Assembly (NCBI RefSeq): GCF_001657475.1
Contig: NZ_LXEY01000009.1
Location: 22,658-86,657, forward strand
Direction: 5' to 3'
Source of the DNA: Enteractinococcus helveticum
GTDB lineage: Bacteria > Actinomycetota > Actinomycetes > Actinomycetales > Micrococcaceae
DNA: 64,000 nt
The notes beneath the pieces were generated by a model, which saw nothing but the letters and a program-made list of their open reading frames with translations, was not told where the DNA came from and made no database searches. Shown here piece by piece: positions 9,376 to 17,779 of this stretch. Position 1 is the stretch's first letter. Every line of letters starts with the position of its first letter. The translations under genes were made by a program, and so were the position numbers.

Positions 9376-10578
9376 ATGATCATTGACTCCCTTGACGCTC
9401 CAGCGCCGGGCTCCTCCTTGTTGCCGACACCTGCCGGAGATGTCTACACCGACCCCGAAATTTTCCGACTTGAACAACAAAATATTTTCGAAACCATGTG
9501 GAACTGCGTGCTACGTGTCGATTCCTTGGCCAGTGCTGGGGAATGGAAGACCGTGACGGTGGGCCGCGAAGAGATTATCGTGGTCCGCACGAGGAAAGCC
9601 GGAATTCAGGCGTATTACAACGTGTGCCGTCACCGTGGCATGAGAGTTTGCACCACTAGTGAAGGTAAAAATAAAACCCTGCAGTGCGGTTACCACGCGT
9701 GGACCTATGCGCTCGAAGGAGACCTCGTTGCGGCACCGAATCTGACCTCCATGCCGGATGTAGACCGGCAAGAATATGGTCTCAAACCAGTACAAGTGCG
9801 CGAATGGTTGGGCTACATTTGGGTGTGCTTGGCTGACGAGCCGCCGTCGTTTGAAGACACCGTGCTCGGGGAGGTGCGCACCCGGTTTGGTGAAGTCCAA
9901 TCCATCGATAACTACGGTATCGAGAACCTCAAGCTCGGAGAATCTAAAACCTATGAGGTCGAGGCGAACTGGAAGCTGATCATCGAGAACTTCATGGAAT
10001 GCTATCACTGCGCAACGATTCACCCGGAACTGACCGAGGTCATTCCAGAATTCGCCGACGGGCTAGCCTCCCAACGCAAAAACGGTGAGATTCATGGTGC
10101 AAGTTTTGGTAGTGATATCGAAGGGTTCACCGTAGACGGTTCCAGTGGCGTAACAGCACTGCCCGCCATCGCACCCAGCCAGGATCGCAAGTACTACGCG
10201 ATCACCGTCAAGCCACAAGTCTTTATCAACACTGTGCCGGACCATGTGATTATTCATCGAATGTTTCCACAGTCTGAATCCCGGACCACCGTGATCTGCG
10301 ATTGGCTATTTTTGCCCGAAGTTGTCGAACAGGGCATGGATATTTCCAAGTCGGTGGAGTTATTCCATCGTGTCAATCAGCAAGATTTCGAGGCGTGCGA
10401 GTTGACCCAACCCTCCATGTCGTCCAAAGCCTACAACCGTGGTGGGGCTCTGGTTCCGAGTGAACACCACATTGAAGAGTTCCATCAGTGGTGGAACGAG
10501 ACGATGGGATATCAGCGGGCTGGCGCTACTGAAAGCCCGATGACCACTTCTGGTGGCTCCGTCACAACTGACCAATGA
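9376..10578 (+). CDS. Rieske non-haem iron oxygenase alpha subunit (GbcA/choline-monooxygenase-like)
   Basis: A 400-residue oxygenase. The Rieske motifs are CRHRG (about residue 85) and CGYHAWTY (about 105). The mononuclear iron site is ENFMECYHCATIHPEL (about 212-227), with the E-CYHC-HP pattern typical of glycine betaine, choline, carnitine and stachydrine demethylases rather than ring-hydroxylating dioxygenases; no beta subunit follows. The downstream PurU and BCCT betaine/carnitine transporter support a quaternary-amine N-demethylase that releases formaldehyde. The specific substrate (glycine betaine, proline betaine, carnitine or trigonelline-like) is unresolved. Unlike GbcAB, its reductase is a separate ferredoxin plus FAD reductase pair. 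Confidence 0.85.
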   Translation: MIIDSLDAPAPGSSLLPTPAGDVYTDPEIFRLEQQNIFETMWNCVLRVDSLASAGEWKTVTVGREEIIVVRTRKAGIQAYYNVCRHRGMRVCTTSEGKNKTLQCGYHAWTYALEGDLVAAPNLTSMPDVDRQEYGLKPVQVREWLGYIWVCLADEPPSFEDTVLGEVRTRFGEVQSIDNYGIENLKLGESKTYEVEANWKLIIENFMECYHCATIHPELTEVIPEFADGLASQRKNGEIHGASFGSDIEGFTVDGSSGVTALPAIAPSQDRKYYAITVKPQVFINTVPDHVIIHRMFPQSESRTTVICDWLFLPEVVEQGMDISKSVELFHRVNQQDFEACELTQPSMSSKAYNRGGALVPSEHHIEEFHQWWNETMGYQRAGATESPMTTSGGSVTTDQ

Positions 10579-10656
10579 GTTCGATCCGACGGGAGGCGAC
10601 TGCACTGCGGCGGTCGCCTCCCGTCGTCATTCCTGTCCCCTTCGAAAGGCTCCACC

Positions 10657-11571
10657 ATGTCTACAACCATTGCTCTGCCAGTTTCCTCATCCTCAGCAAC
10701 AGCTCTACTACCCACGGATCACGGGTTAGTGGTCACCGTAGAATGTCGCTCCACGCTCGGAGTGGTCCATGCGGTGAGCGGAGTGTTGCTGGAACACGGC
10801 TACAACATTATGGAACTTCACCAGTTCAACGACATCCGCGATGAACGCTTCTATTTGCGTATCCATGCCGAACCAGGACTCGAGACGGCCTCGCCAAAGT
10901 CTGAAATAGCACGAGGATTCCAGGACCTCGCTGCACAGTTCGGTATGACCTGGCAACTGCGTGACGCAACCACTCGGACCCGTACTGTGGTCATGGTTTC
11001 GAAATTCGAACACTGTCTTAACGACCTGCTCTTTCGCACCGCAAAAGGCGAGCTACCAATAGATATCGCCGCGGTGGTATCGAATCACTCAGATCATCAA
11101 CGTCTCGTCGAGTGGCATGGCATCCCGTTCTTTCACATCCCGGTAACTCCAGAGACCAAACCCGAAGCCGAAGCGCAGCTGATCGAATTAGCGGAGCGGA
11201 TGGACGTGGAACTGGTCGTGCTTGCTCGGTACATGCAGGTACTCAGTGATGAACTGTCTACCCGTTGGCAGGGAAGGGTGATCAATATTCATCATTCTTT
11301 CTTACCAAGTTTCAAAGGGGCAAAGCCCTATCATCAAGCGTTTGAGCGCGGCGTCAAGACGATTGGTGCCACCGCGCACTATGTAAACTCTGAACTCGAT
11401 GAAGGCCCAATTATTGCTCAGCGAGTCACCGAGGTCGATCACGCCTATAGTCCCGAAGCCCTCGCGGCAGTCGGTCGGGAAACGGAATGCAAAGCTCTAT
11501 CGGAGGCAGTGCGTTGGCACGCTGAAAGCCGTGTATTCCTTGCCGGAGCCAAGACGGTTGTCTTGAAGTAA
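10657..11571 (+). CDS. purU: Formyltetrahydrofolate deformylase (first copy)
   Basis: A 304-residue PurU hydrolysing 10-formyl-THF to formate and THF. The N-terminal ACT domain (about 22-100) is followed by a formyltransferase-fold catalytic domain with NIHHSFLPSFKGAKPYHQA and the catalytic aspartate region GATAHYVNSELDEGPII. It follows the Rieske oxygenase by 79 bp and precedes a BCCT transporter, so it probably disposes of C1 units from N-demethylation. The N terminus is about 20 residues longer than the second copy (22417), and the two differ clearly in sequence, so they are not a recent duplication. Confidence 0.93.
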   Translation: MSTTIALPVSSSSATALLPTDHGLVVTVECRSTLGVVHAVSGVLLEHGYNIMELHQFNDIRDERFYLRIHAEPGLETASPKSEIARGFQDLAAQFGMTWQLRDATTRTRTVVMVSKFEHCLNDLLFRTAKGELPIDIAAVVSNHSDHQRLVEWHGIPFFHIPVTPETKPEAEAQLIELAERMDVELVVLARYMQVLSDELSTRWQGRVINIHHSFLPSFKGAKPYHQAFERGVKTIGATAHYVNSELDEGPIIAQRVTEVDHAYSPEALAAVGRETECKALSEAVRWHAESRVFLAGAKTVVLK

Positions 11572-11615
11572 GCCGTGGCTCAGCAAACCACAACCGAATA
11601 CGTGACGGAGATGAG

Positions 11616-13496
11616 ATGACCGAGCTTGAGAACCGCGAGTCCGAGGCAGCCAACGAAAGAAACTGTAGTTTCCTGGGAGACCAGCCTCCGCAGGGTCCCG
11701 CTGAACATCTGTTATTAGAAGACACTGATAGTGATGCCCGCATCGCTGCCAAACTGAGGCTGCAGGGTATCCACCTGGGTGCAGGGCTGATCGCACCTCG
11801 GGTGTTTTGGCCGGCCTTGCTGATCATCGTAGCTGTCACCCTCACGGCCATTGCTGCACCGGCGTTCACCGAGGCGGTACTGCAAACGATTCAGAACTGG
11901 ATTGTTGAGACTCTGGGCTGGTATTACGTCCTCGTCGTGGCCGTGTTCATCCTGTTTTCTTTGGGGATCTGCTTCTCGAAATACGGCAAGATTACGCTAG
12001 GCCGGGATGGCGACCAGCCAGAATTCGGTCTCCTAACGTGGTTTTGTATGCTATTTGCCGCTGGAATGGGCATCGGGTTGGTGTTCTATGGCGTGGGTGA
12101 ACCACTAACCTATGCCACCGTTGATCCCAAGCCCGGGTGGGAAGGCCAAGAGAATCAGCTGGCCAAGTTGGCGATGGCACAGACGTTCGTGCACTGGGGC
12201 TTGCATCCGTGGGCGATCTACGCGGTGATCGGTTTAGCTGTAGCGCATAGCATCCATCGACGTGGGCGTCCGGTCTCTATTCGCTGGGTGGTCGAACCGA
12301 TCCTCGGGAGCAGGGTCAAAGGATGGATCGGGGATGTTATTGACATCCTGGCAATCTTCGGCACGATCTTTGGTGTAGCCACGTCCTTGGGGCTAGGAGT
12401 GCAACAGATCGCCTCTGGGATGCAAGCCATCGGCATCGTCGAAGGCACAGATAACGTGCTGTTGGTGGTGCTGATCGTTGTGATCACGTTCATCGCCACG
12501 GCTTCGGTGGTCTCCGGCGTCGGACGTGGCATGAAATGGTTATCGAATATCAACCTGTCTTTAGCTGCAGTGCTGCTGATTTCCGTGCTCCTGTTGGGGC
12601 CCACAGTGTTCTTGTTTCAGAATTTGGTTGAATCGCTTGGCGCCTACCTGGCCAACTGGATGAATATGACATTCGACGTGGGCACATACACGGGTGAGCA
12701 AGGCCGTACTTGGTCTTCGGCGTGGACCCTGTTTTATTGGGGCTGGTGGATTTCCTGGGCACCCTTCGTTGGTATCTTCATCGCGCGGATCTCCCGTGGC
12801 CGCACGGTTCGACAGTTTGTGACCGGGGTCTTGTTGGTGCCAGCGTTCGTGGGAATCGTCTGGTTCGCGGTGCTTGGCGGTACCGGGATTCATCGTCAGT
12901 TTTTTGGTGATGCAAACTTGGTTGATGCAGATGATGGAGTGGTAGCAGAACGGGCGCTATTTGATGTTCTCGATTCACTGCCGTGGGGAACTGTGCTGTC
13001 AGTGTTAGCTATCATTTTGGTAGCGCTGTTCTTCATCACCTCCTCAGATTCCGGTTCACTGGTGATCGACATGCTCGCATCGGGAGGGCATCCCAACCCA
13101 CCGACCTGGTCGCGGGTACTGTTTTCACTGCTGGAAGGCGCTCTCGCGGTAGGTCTGTTACTCGCCGGAGGACTTCAAGCATTACAGGCCGGAGCATTGG
13201 CCACTGCATTGCCCTTTAGTGTGCTCTTGCTGTTGATGTGCGTGGCGACGTGGCGGGGCTTGCACCAAGACCATGTCCAGCACGAAGAGATGACCAGACA
13301 GCTGCACTATCAAGAGCTGAGCCGGGCGTTGTCGGCAGATCTCGCCAAGGCTAGAAGTCCGCATGTTGCCGAGCACGGACGGTGCACGACGTGTTCCCTC
13401 ACGCAGAACGGTCACGTGCCCAGGCACGATCGAAGAATAAATAACCAGCCTCAAAACGGACGAGCTGATAAACGGCCCCCAAACCTGCCTGACTGA
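11616..13496 (+). CDS. BCCT-family betaine/carnitine/choline transporter
   Basis: A 626-residue polytopic transporter with a cytoplasmic N-terminal tail of about 60 residues and an extended polar C-terminal tail of about 80. The family signature FYWGWWISWAPFVGIFIARI (about residues 372-391) and the FAAGMGIGLVFYGVGEP segment are intact. BCCT proteins import quaternary ammonium compounds with Na+ or H+. Position directly after the GbcA-like oxygenase and PurU makes it the probable uptake system for that pathway's substrate; the long tails could also give osmosensing. Confidence 0.92.
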   Translation: MTELENRESEAANERNCSFLGDQPPQGPAEHLLLEDTDSDARIAAKLRLQGIHLGAGLIAPRVFWPALLIIVAVTLTAIAAPAFTEAVLQTIQNWIVETLGWYYVLVVAVFILFSLGICFSKYGKITLGRDGDQPEFGLLTWFCMLFAAGMGIGLVFYGVGEPLTYATVDPKPGWEGQENQLAKLAMAQTFVHWGLHPWAIYAVIGLAVAHSIHRRGRPVSIRWVVEPILGSRVKGWIGDVIDILAIFGTIFGVATSLGLGVQQIASGMQAIGIVEGTDNVLLVVLIVVITFIATASVVSGVGRGMKWLSNINLSLAAVLLISVLLLGPTVFLFQNLVESLGAYLANWMNMTFDVGTYTGEQGRTWSSAWTLFYWGWWISWAPFVGIFIARISRGRTVRQFVTGVLLVPAFVGIVWFAVLGGTGIHRQFFGDANLVDADDGVVAERALFDVLDSLPWGTVLSVLAIILVALFFITSSDSGSLVIDMLASGGHPNPPTWSRVLFSLLEGALAVGLLLAGGLQALQAGALATALPFSVLLLLMCVATWRGLHQDHVQHEEMTRQLHYQELSRALSADLAKARSPHVAEHGRCTTCSLTQNGHVPRHDRRINNQPQNGRADKRPPNLPD

Positions 13497-13517
13497 TATG
13501 CGTGACATATCTGTCAG
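13489..13517 (+). terminator. Stem-loop at the end of the BCCT gene
   Basis: A 12-bp inverted repeat with one mismatch (CTGACTGATATG / CATATCTGTCAG) and a 5-nt loop spans the BCCT stop codon. No U-tract follows, so termination strength is uncertain; an mRNA-stability role is possible. Confidence 0.4.
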
Positions 13518-13887
13518 ACGTTCGACGGATTCGAACCGGAGCATCCCTGGTCTAGGATCGGACGTTACGCGAAGCATGTTTCGGGTTGCCCATAGACAGC
13601 ACTCGGATCGGCGCCTGATGCTGCCTCTGCACGTCCAGGCCTGCCTGCCGGAACCTCCCAACGGACATATGCTGGTACGACCGATACCGGTTTCAGCGGA
13701 AGCGAAGAGTGCAACACACTGGGCAACCCACGAAACCTTTGAACCCGGAGGTTCCGACTTCACCCTTCCCTTCATATTGTCGAGGGATGTCCCCGGTCTC
13801 AGGTTTCCAATACCGCCGGTTTTATCAGATGCGCTGTAGTGCGTCGCTTCAAGCACATTTTAGATGCAATAGAATGCCACGGGGAGT
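13518..13887. other. Intergenic stretch without a supported gene
   Basis: About 370 bp between the BCCT and MHS genes. An open frame (13498-13839) lacks a ribosome-binding site and any family motif, so I do not call it. The 3' part leads into the regulatory sites of the MHS transporter. Confidence 0.5.
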
Positions 13888-13977
13888 CAGGACATTTGTC
13901 TCGGTTCTGTCTAGGACACCTTGCGCATCCGTGTTTGGCCATTTCTCTATACCCTGAGTGAGATAGTTCACTATAGT
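13888..13977 (+). promoter_or_regulatory. Candidate promoter of the MHS gene with a response-regulator half-match
   Basis: The core GACATTTGTC (13891-13900) matches the centre of three fuller sites at 15386, 20629 and 23312. Further downstream an ATAGT-TC-ACTAT repeat (13963-13974) overlaps a TATAGT -10-like box at 13972; no good -35 is visible, consistent with activator dependence. Function inferred. Confidence 0.4.
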
Positions 13978-14020
13978 CAGAGCGGTGTATCACTGCACAA
14001 TGGGACAAGGGGTATGATCC

Positions 14021-15379
14021 ATGAGTGACTCGACCAGGCTCTCTTCAAGTGTTTCTGCTGTTGCAGAAGCAAATCTGGATAGCCAAACAGCCAGCGCACC
14101 AACCGCGAAAGAGCGGCGCAGGGTCTTAGGCGCATCATTGCTCGGAACTGCTGTCGAGTGGTACGACTTCTTCATCTATGGCTCAGCTGCTGCGCTAATT
14201 TTCGGTCCGCAATTCTTCCCAACTGAGGATCCGCTAGCCGGTACCCTCGCGGCATTTGCTACATTTGCGGTGGGATTCATTGCCCGCCCGCTTGGCGGCG
14301 TCATTATGGGACACTACGGCGACCGCATTGGTCGAAAATCCATGCTCATGTTCTCTATGATGCTCATGGGGATCGCTACAGTAGGGATTGGACTGCTGCC
14401 AAACTATGCTGCGATCGGCGTGTGGGCACCAATCCTGCTGGTCCTCCTGCGTCTGTTGCAAGGCGTCGGTGTGGGCGGCGAATGGGGTGGTGCGGTGTTG
14501 ATGGCCGTGGAGTACTCCCCGTCCAATAAACGAGCCCTGTACGGGGCCTTCCCGCAGATGGGTCTGCCCATTGGGATCATCGCATCCAACATGGTCTTCA
14601 TCGTCGTCACCAACATCATGGCTCCAGAAATGTTTCAGGCTTGGGGCTGGCGCATCCCATTCCTCTTTAGTGCCGTGCTTGTTGGTATCGCGCTTTGGAT
14701 CCGGTTGCGAGTTGAAGACTCCCCGGCGTTTAAGAAAGTCCAGTCCAAGGACGAAGTCGCCAAAGCGCCACTGGTCGACCTATTGAAAAATCACCTGGGG
14801 ACCGTGTTGCTGGCCGGCACCATTTGCATCGCTTCGCCTGCACTGGGCTATCTGTACTCGGTGTGGATGCTGTCGCATCGCGAAAACCTGGGCACCGACG
14901 GTATCTCACAGAACCTCATGCTCGCACTGATCATCTGGGGTGCAGTATGCCACCTGATAACCGTCGCACTGGGTGCGGTGCTAGCCGATAAGTTCACCCA
15001 GAAACGCATCTTCTTGTGGGGCGCAGGCTTACTGGCCGTCTTTGCTTTCCCATTCTTCTGGCTCGTGGATACCGGTGCTTGGTATAACATCGCCATAGCC
15101 TTCGCCCTGATGCTGTTGGCCCAGTCGCTGATGGCCGGACCACAAGCGGCACTCGTGGCTGAACTTTTCCCTGCCGAAGTACGGTACTCGGGTGCCTCGG
15201 TCGCTTATCAAATCGGGTCGATTCTGGGAGGCGGGTTCATGCCACTGATTGCTACCAGCCTGTATGCAGCATTCAATGACTCGTGGCCGATTGCGACCTA
15301 CATGTTCATTCTCGCCGCCGTCAGCTTTATTGCCATGGCTGTGCTGAAAGTTGGCAAATACCGCGCATCGGTCGACTAA
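14021..15379 (+). CDS. MHS-family MFS transporter (second copy)
   Basis: A 452-residue MHS symporter. EWYDFFIYGSAAALIFGPQFFP is the first-helix signature (about residues 46-67, quoted in key part EWYDFFIY), and GHYGDRIGRK is the loop 2-3 motif. It lies immediately upstream of the ligAB operon and behind a site shared with the other lig promoters, so an aromatic acid such as gallate, protocatechuate or syringate is the likely cargo. The start has the sequence ACAAGGGGTATGATCC before ATG, giving an AGGGG ribosome-binding site. Confidence 0.9.
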   Translation: MSDSTRLSSSVSAVAEANLDSQTASAPTAKERRRVLGASLLGTAVEWYDFFIYGSAAALIFGPQFFPTEDPLAGTLAAFATFAVGFIARPLGGVIMGHYGDRIGRKSMLMFSMMLMGIATVGIGLLPNYAAIGVWAPILLVLLRLLQGVGVGGEWGGAVLMAVEYSPSNKRALYGAFPQMGLPIGIIASNMVFIVVTNIMAPEMFQAWGWRIPFLFSAVLVGIALWIRLRVEDSPAFKKVQSKDEVAKAPLVDLLKNHLGTVLLAGTICIASPALGYLYSVWMLSHRENLGTDGISQNLMLALIIWGAVCHLITVALGAVLADKFTQKRIFLWGAGLLAVFAFPFFWLVDTGAWYNIAIAFALMLLAQSLMAGPQAALVAELFPAEVRYSGASVAYQIGSILGGGFMPLIATSLYAAFNDSWPIATYMFILAAVSFIAMAVLKVGKYRASVD

Positions 15380-15385
15380 GTAGGT

Positions 15386-15403
15386 CCGCGACATTTGTCG
15401 TAG
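15386..15403. promoter_or_regulatory. Candidate response-regulator site upstream of ligA
   Basis: Reads CTACGACAAATGTCGCGG on the minus strand, an 18-bp imperfect palindrome. It shares CTACG(A/T)CAAATG(T/A)CG with 20629-20646 and 23312-23328. It is centred about 104 bp before the ligA ATG, a fair position for a NarL-type activator. Confidence 0.55.
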
Positions 15404-15497
15404 TCGAGGTAGGTCACTAGCCACTGCAGAACTTTGCGCGGCATTCCTAACCTGTTAGTGAGACCAATCACAAGGATAGTAAGGAGTGGAGGAAACG

Positions 15498-15857
15498 ATG
15501 TCTACGCTTACCCCCGTCGTCGAGGGCGCATACGTTTACGACACCAAGCTGAGCAACCAAGGTCGTAATCTCAACAGAATGTGCTTCTCTCTGAAAGATG
15601 CCGAGAACCGCGAGAAATTCCAGGCGGACGAAGTAGCATACTGCAACGCGTATAACCTCACCGAAGAACAAAAGCAGGCCGTCTTGGATCGTGACTGGAT
15701 CAGCATGATCGAAAAAGGTGGCGCTTCGATTTTCTACATCATCAAATTAGCGGCAATTGACCGCAAATCCATGCAGGATCTCGGGGGCATTTTCACCGGG
15801 ATGACTACTGATGAATTCGTTGCAGAGTTGCGCGCAGGAGGACGGAAGTTTGGCTGA
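15498..15857 (+). CDS. ligA: Extradiol dioxygenase small (alpha) subunit, LigA type
   Basis: A 119-residue all-helical small subunit of the class III protocatechuate 4,5-dioxygenase/gallate dioxygenase group. The family core runs from NRMCFSLKDAENREKF through LDRDWISMIEKGGASIFYI to GMTTDEFV. It caps the active site of LigB. The ATG at 15498 is preceded by GGAGGAAACG; a GTG at 15486 lies within that ribosome-binding site and is rejected. It overlaps ligB by 8 bp. Family members act on protocatechuate, gallate or 3-O-methylgallate; sequence alone does not separate these. Confidence 0.92.
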   Translation: MSTLTPVVEGAYVYDTKLSNQGRNLNRMCFSLKDAENREKFQADEVAYCNAYNLTEEQKQAVLDRDWISMIEKGGASIFYIIKLAAIDRKSMQDLGGIFTGMTTDEFVAELRAGGRKFG

Positions 15858-16728
15858 AATCATTTGGGGTCTGGCAACCTCGCACGTACCATCCATTGGT
15901 GCTGCGATGGACCACAACAAGACCGAAGACGAATACTGGAAGCCACTGTTTGACGGCTACGGCCCAGCTCGCGCATGGATGGCCGAACATAAGCCCGACG
16001 TCGCCATTGTTGTGTACAACGATCATGCCAACGCCCTCGGGCTGGAAATGATCCCGACATTCTCTATCGGTACTGCCGAACGCTACAACGTCGCTGATGA
16101 AGGGTACGGCCCACGCTCCGTGCCAAATATCGAAGGCGACTTGGATCTATCTGAACACCTGCTGGTCAACCTGGTTGACGAAGGCTTCGACATGACCGCC
16201 CTGCAGGAACTGGATGTTGATCACGGCTGCACCGTGCCGCTGTCGGTCTATACTCCAGATCCGGGTGATGCCTGGCCATGCCGTGTGGTGCCCATGCTGG
16301 TCAATGTTCTGCAGTACCCACAGCCAACGGCAGCTCGCTGCCTCGCGCTGGGTGAAGCACTGGGACGAGCCATTCGGTCCTATCCAAAAGACATCAAAGT
16401 TGCCGTCTTCGGCACCGGTGGCATGTCGCACCAGCTGTCCGGTGAACGTGCCGGGCTGATCAACGAAGAATTCGACCGGAACTTCTTGGAAAAAATCGAA
16501 ACAGATCCACAGTCTCTGGCCGCAATTTCTCGTGGTGAATACATTGAACAAGCCGGCTCGGAAGGCATTGAGATGATCATGTGGCTGATCATGCGCGGGG
16601 CGTTGGGCGACGACATCACCAGAATCCACGACACCTATCATGTCCCGGCGTCCAACACAGCAGCTGCCCTGGCCTTATTTGCCACGGAAGCCGTCAACGC
16701 CAAGAATAACGAACTCGCGGCAGTTTAG
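15850..16728 (+). CDS. ligB: Extradiol dioxygenase catalytic (beta) subunit, LigB type
   Basis: A 292-residue class III extradiol dioxygenase that opens the ring next to the diol with a non-haem Fe(II). His12 (ATSHVPSIG) and His59 (YNDHANAL) match the iron ligands His12 and His61 of Sphingobium LigB; the glutamate ligand is probably in GSEGIEMIMW. His125 (VDHGCTVPL) and the GGMSHQLSGE histidine fit the substrate-binding and acid-base histidines. The TTG start at 15850 is chosen because AGGAGG lies 8 nt upstream and the first residues LAEIIWGLATSH fit the family. Substrate is protocatechuate or gallate; the gene neighbourhood favours gallate (see findings). Confidence 0.92.
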   Translation: MAEIIWGLATSHVPSIGAAMDHNKTEDEYWKPLFDGYGPARAWMAEHKPDVAIVVYNDHANALGLEMIPTFSIGTAERYNVADEGYGPRSVPNIEGDLDLSEHLLVNLVDEGFDMTALQELDVDHGCTVPLSVYTPDPGDAWPCRVVPMLVNVLQYPQPTAARCLALGEALGRAIRSYPKDIKVAVFGTGGMSHQLSGERAGLINEEFDRNFLEKIETDPQSLAAISRGEYIEQAGSEGIEMIMWLIMRGALGDDITRIHDTYHVPASNTAAALALFATEAVNAKNNELAAV

Positions 16729-16783
16729 GACTCGAAACGAAGAGGCGGTGGGAGAAAATCCACCAGGTATTGAGGGGAGAAAA

Positions 16784-17497
16784 ATGAGTACATTTGTACT
16801 GGTCCACGGTGCTTGGCACGGTGGATGGTGCTGGCAGCGGACCGCTCCATTGCTGGAGCGTGCTGGCCACGAAGTCCACACACCCACACTGACGGGGCTA
16901 TCGAATAAGGCCCATTTGTTGTCGCCGGCGGTAGGTCTGGATACCCATATCGAAGACATCGTCAGCTACATCGAGGCATACGATCTCAGCGAGGTAACCC
17001 TGGTCGGTCACAGCTACGGTGGCCAGGTCATCACCGGTGTCGCGGATCGCATTCCAGATCGTCTGGCTCGTCGGGTTCACTTAGACGGTTTTATCGGTGA
17101 CGGCCGCCCAGCTATTGAGCTGCTGCCAGATGGTCCTGCCGGGCACTACCGACATTCCGTAACAGAACAGGGCTTCGACTGGCTCATTCCACTGCGTCCC
17201 CTGGAGAAGCTGGGCGTCACCGAGTCCCTGGACCTGGAGTGGCTGACCCCGCGGCTAACCCCGCATCCGTGGAAGACCTATACCGATGCATTGTCGCTAA
17301 GGGGTAACCATGAGAAGGTCACCGGCGTGTTCATTGAAAGTGTCGACTGGATGCGTGTCTTCCAAAAATATGCCGAGATCGCCGAAGAATCTGGCTGGGA
17401 AACCTACACACTGAACACCGGACACGAAGCGATGGTCACGGCGCCGGGCGAACTGGCAGACACCTTGCTGACCATTGTTGAAAAGGATAACGCATGA
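16784..17497 (+). CDS. Alpha/beta-hydrolase (salicylate-esterase/pyrethroid-hydrolase type)
   Basis: A 237-residue hydrolase with the oxyanion motif VHGAWHGGWCW at residues 6-16, nucleophile elbow GHSYGG at about 75 and catalytic histidine in NTGHEAM near the C terminus. These small EstC/MES-like enzymes cleave methyl esters or lactone-like bonds. The ATG at 16784 follows GAGGGGAGAAAA. Its stop overlaps the next gene (ATGA), so it belongs to the ligAB operon. Possible roles are hydrolysis of gallate or hydroxybenzoate esters, or of a lactone formed from the ring-cleavage product; neither is proven. Confidence 0.85.
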   Translation: MSTFVLVHGAWHGGWCWQRTAPLLERAGHEVHTPTLTGLSNKAHLLSPAVGLDTHIEDIVSYIEAYDLSEVTLVGHSYGGQVITGVADRIPDRLARRVHLDGFIGDGRPAIELLPDGPAGHYRHSVTEQGFDWLIPLRPLEKLGVTESLDLEWLTPRLTPHPWKTYTDALSLRGNHEKVTGVFIESVDWMRVFQKYAEIAEESGWETYTLNTGHEAMVTAPGELADTLLTIVEKDNA

Positions 17498-17775
17498 GCA
17501 TGGAATTCTTGGTTCGTTTTGAAACCTTCTTGCCAGAGTCCATGAATCAGGAGGCAGTCAAAGCCCTGAAAACTGCTGAACGGCAGCGTGCCATAGAACT
17601 GCGTGAAGCCGGCATTTTGAAAAGGCTGTGGCGGGTCCCAGGACGACGGGCAACCGTTGGGCTGTGGCAAGCCACCTCAGCCACTGAGCTTCACGAAGCC
17701 CTGGCATCACTGCCGCAGTTCCCATGGATGGACGTTGAGGTCGAAACCTTGGCAACCCACCCGCAGGAGCAGTAG
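17494..17775 (+). CDS. Muconolactone-isomerase-like protein in the lig operon
   Basis: A 93-residue CatC-fold protein beginning MSMEFLVRFETFLPE with the conserved LKRLWRVPGRRATVGLW and ELHEALASLPQFPWMDVEV segments. It overlaps the hydrolase by 4 bp and the SDR starts 4 bp after its stop. True CatC belongs to ortho-cleavage; here it sits among extradiol-cleavage genes, so it may isomerise or cyclise an oxalomesaconate- or muconate-semialdehyde-like product. It is divergent from the paralogue at 6056. Confidence 0.82.
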   Translation: MSMEFLVRFETFLPESMNQEAVKALKTAERQRAIELREAGILKRLWRVPGRRATVGLWQATSATELHEALASLPQFPWMDVEVETLATHPQEQ

Positions 17776-17779
17776 TTTC

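Noticed and set aside
9376..10578. Rieske oxygenase considered as an aromatic-ring dioxygenase alpha subunit.
   Set aside because: The iron-site pattern E-CYHC-HP, lack of a beta subunit, and the adjacent BCCT transporter and PurU favour quaternary-amine demethylation.
13498..13839. A 113-codon open frame after the BCCT gene.
   Set aside because: No ribosome-binding site, no recognisable motif, and it starts inside a hairpin at the BCCT stop; treated as chance.
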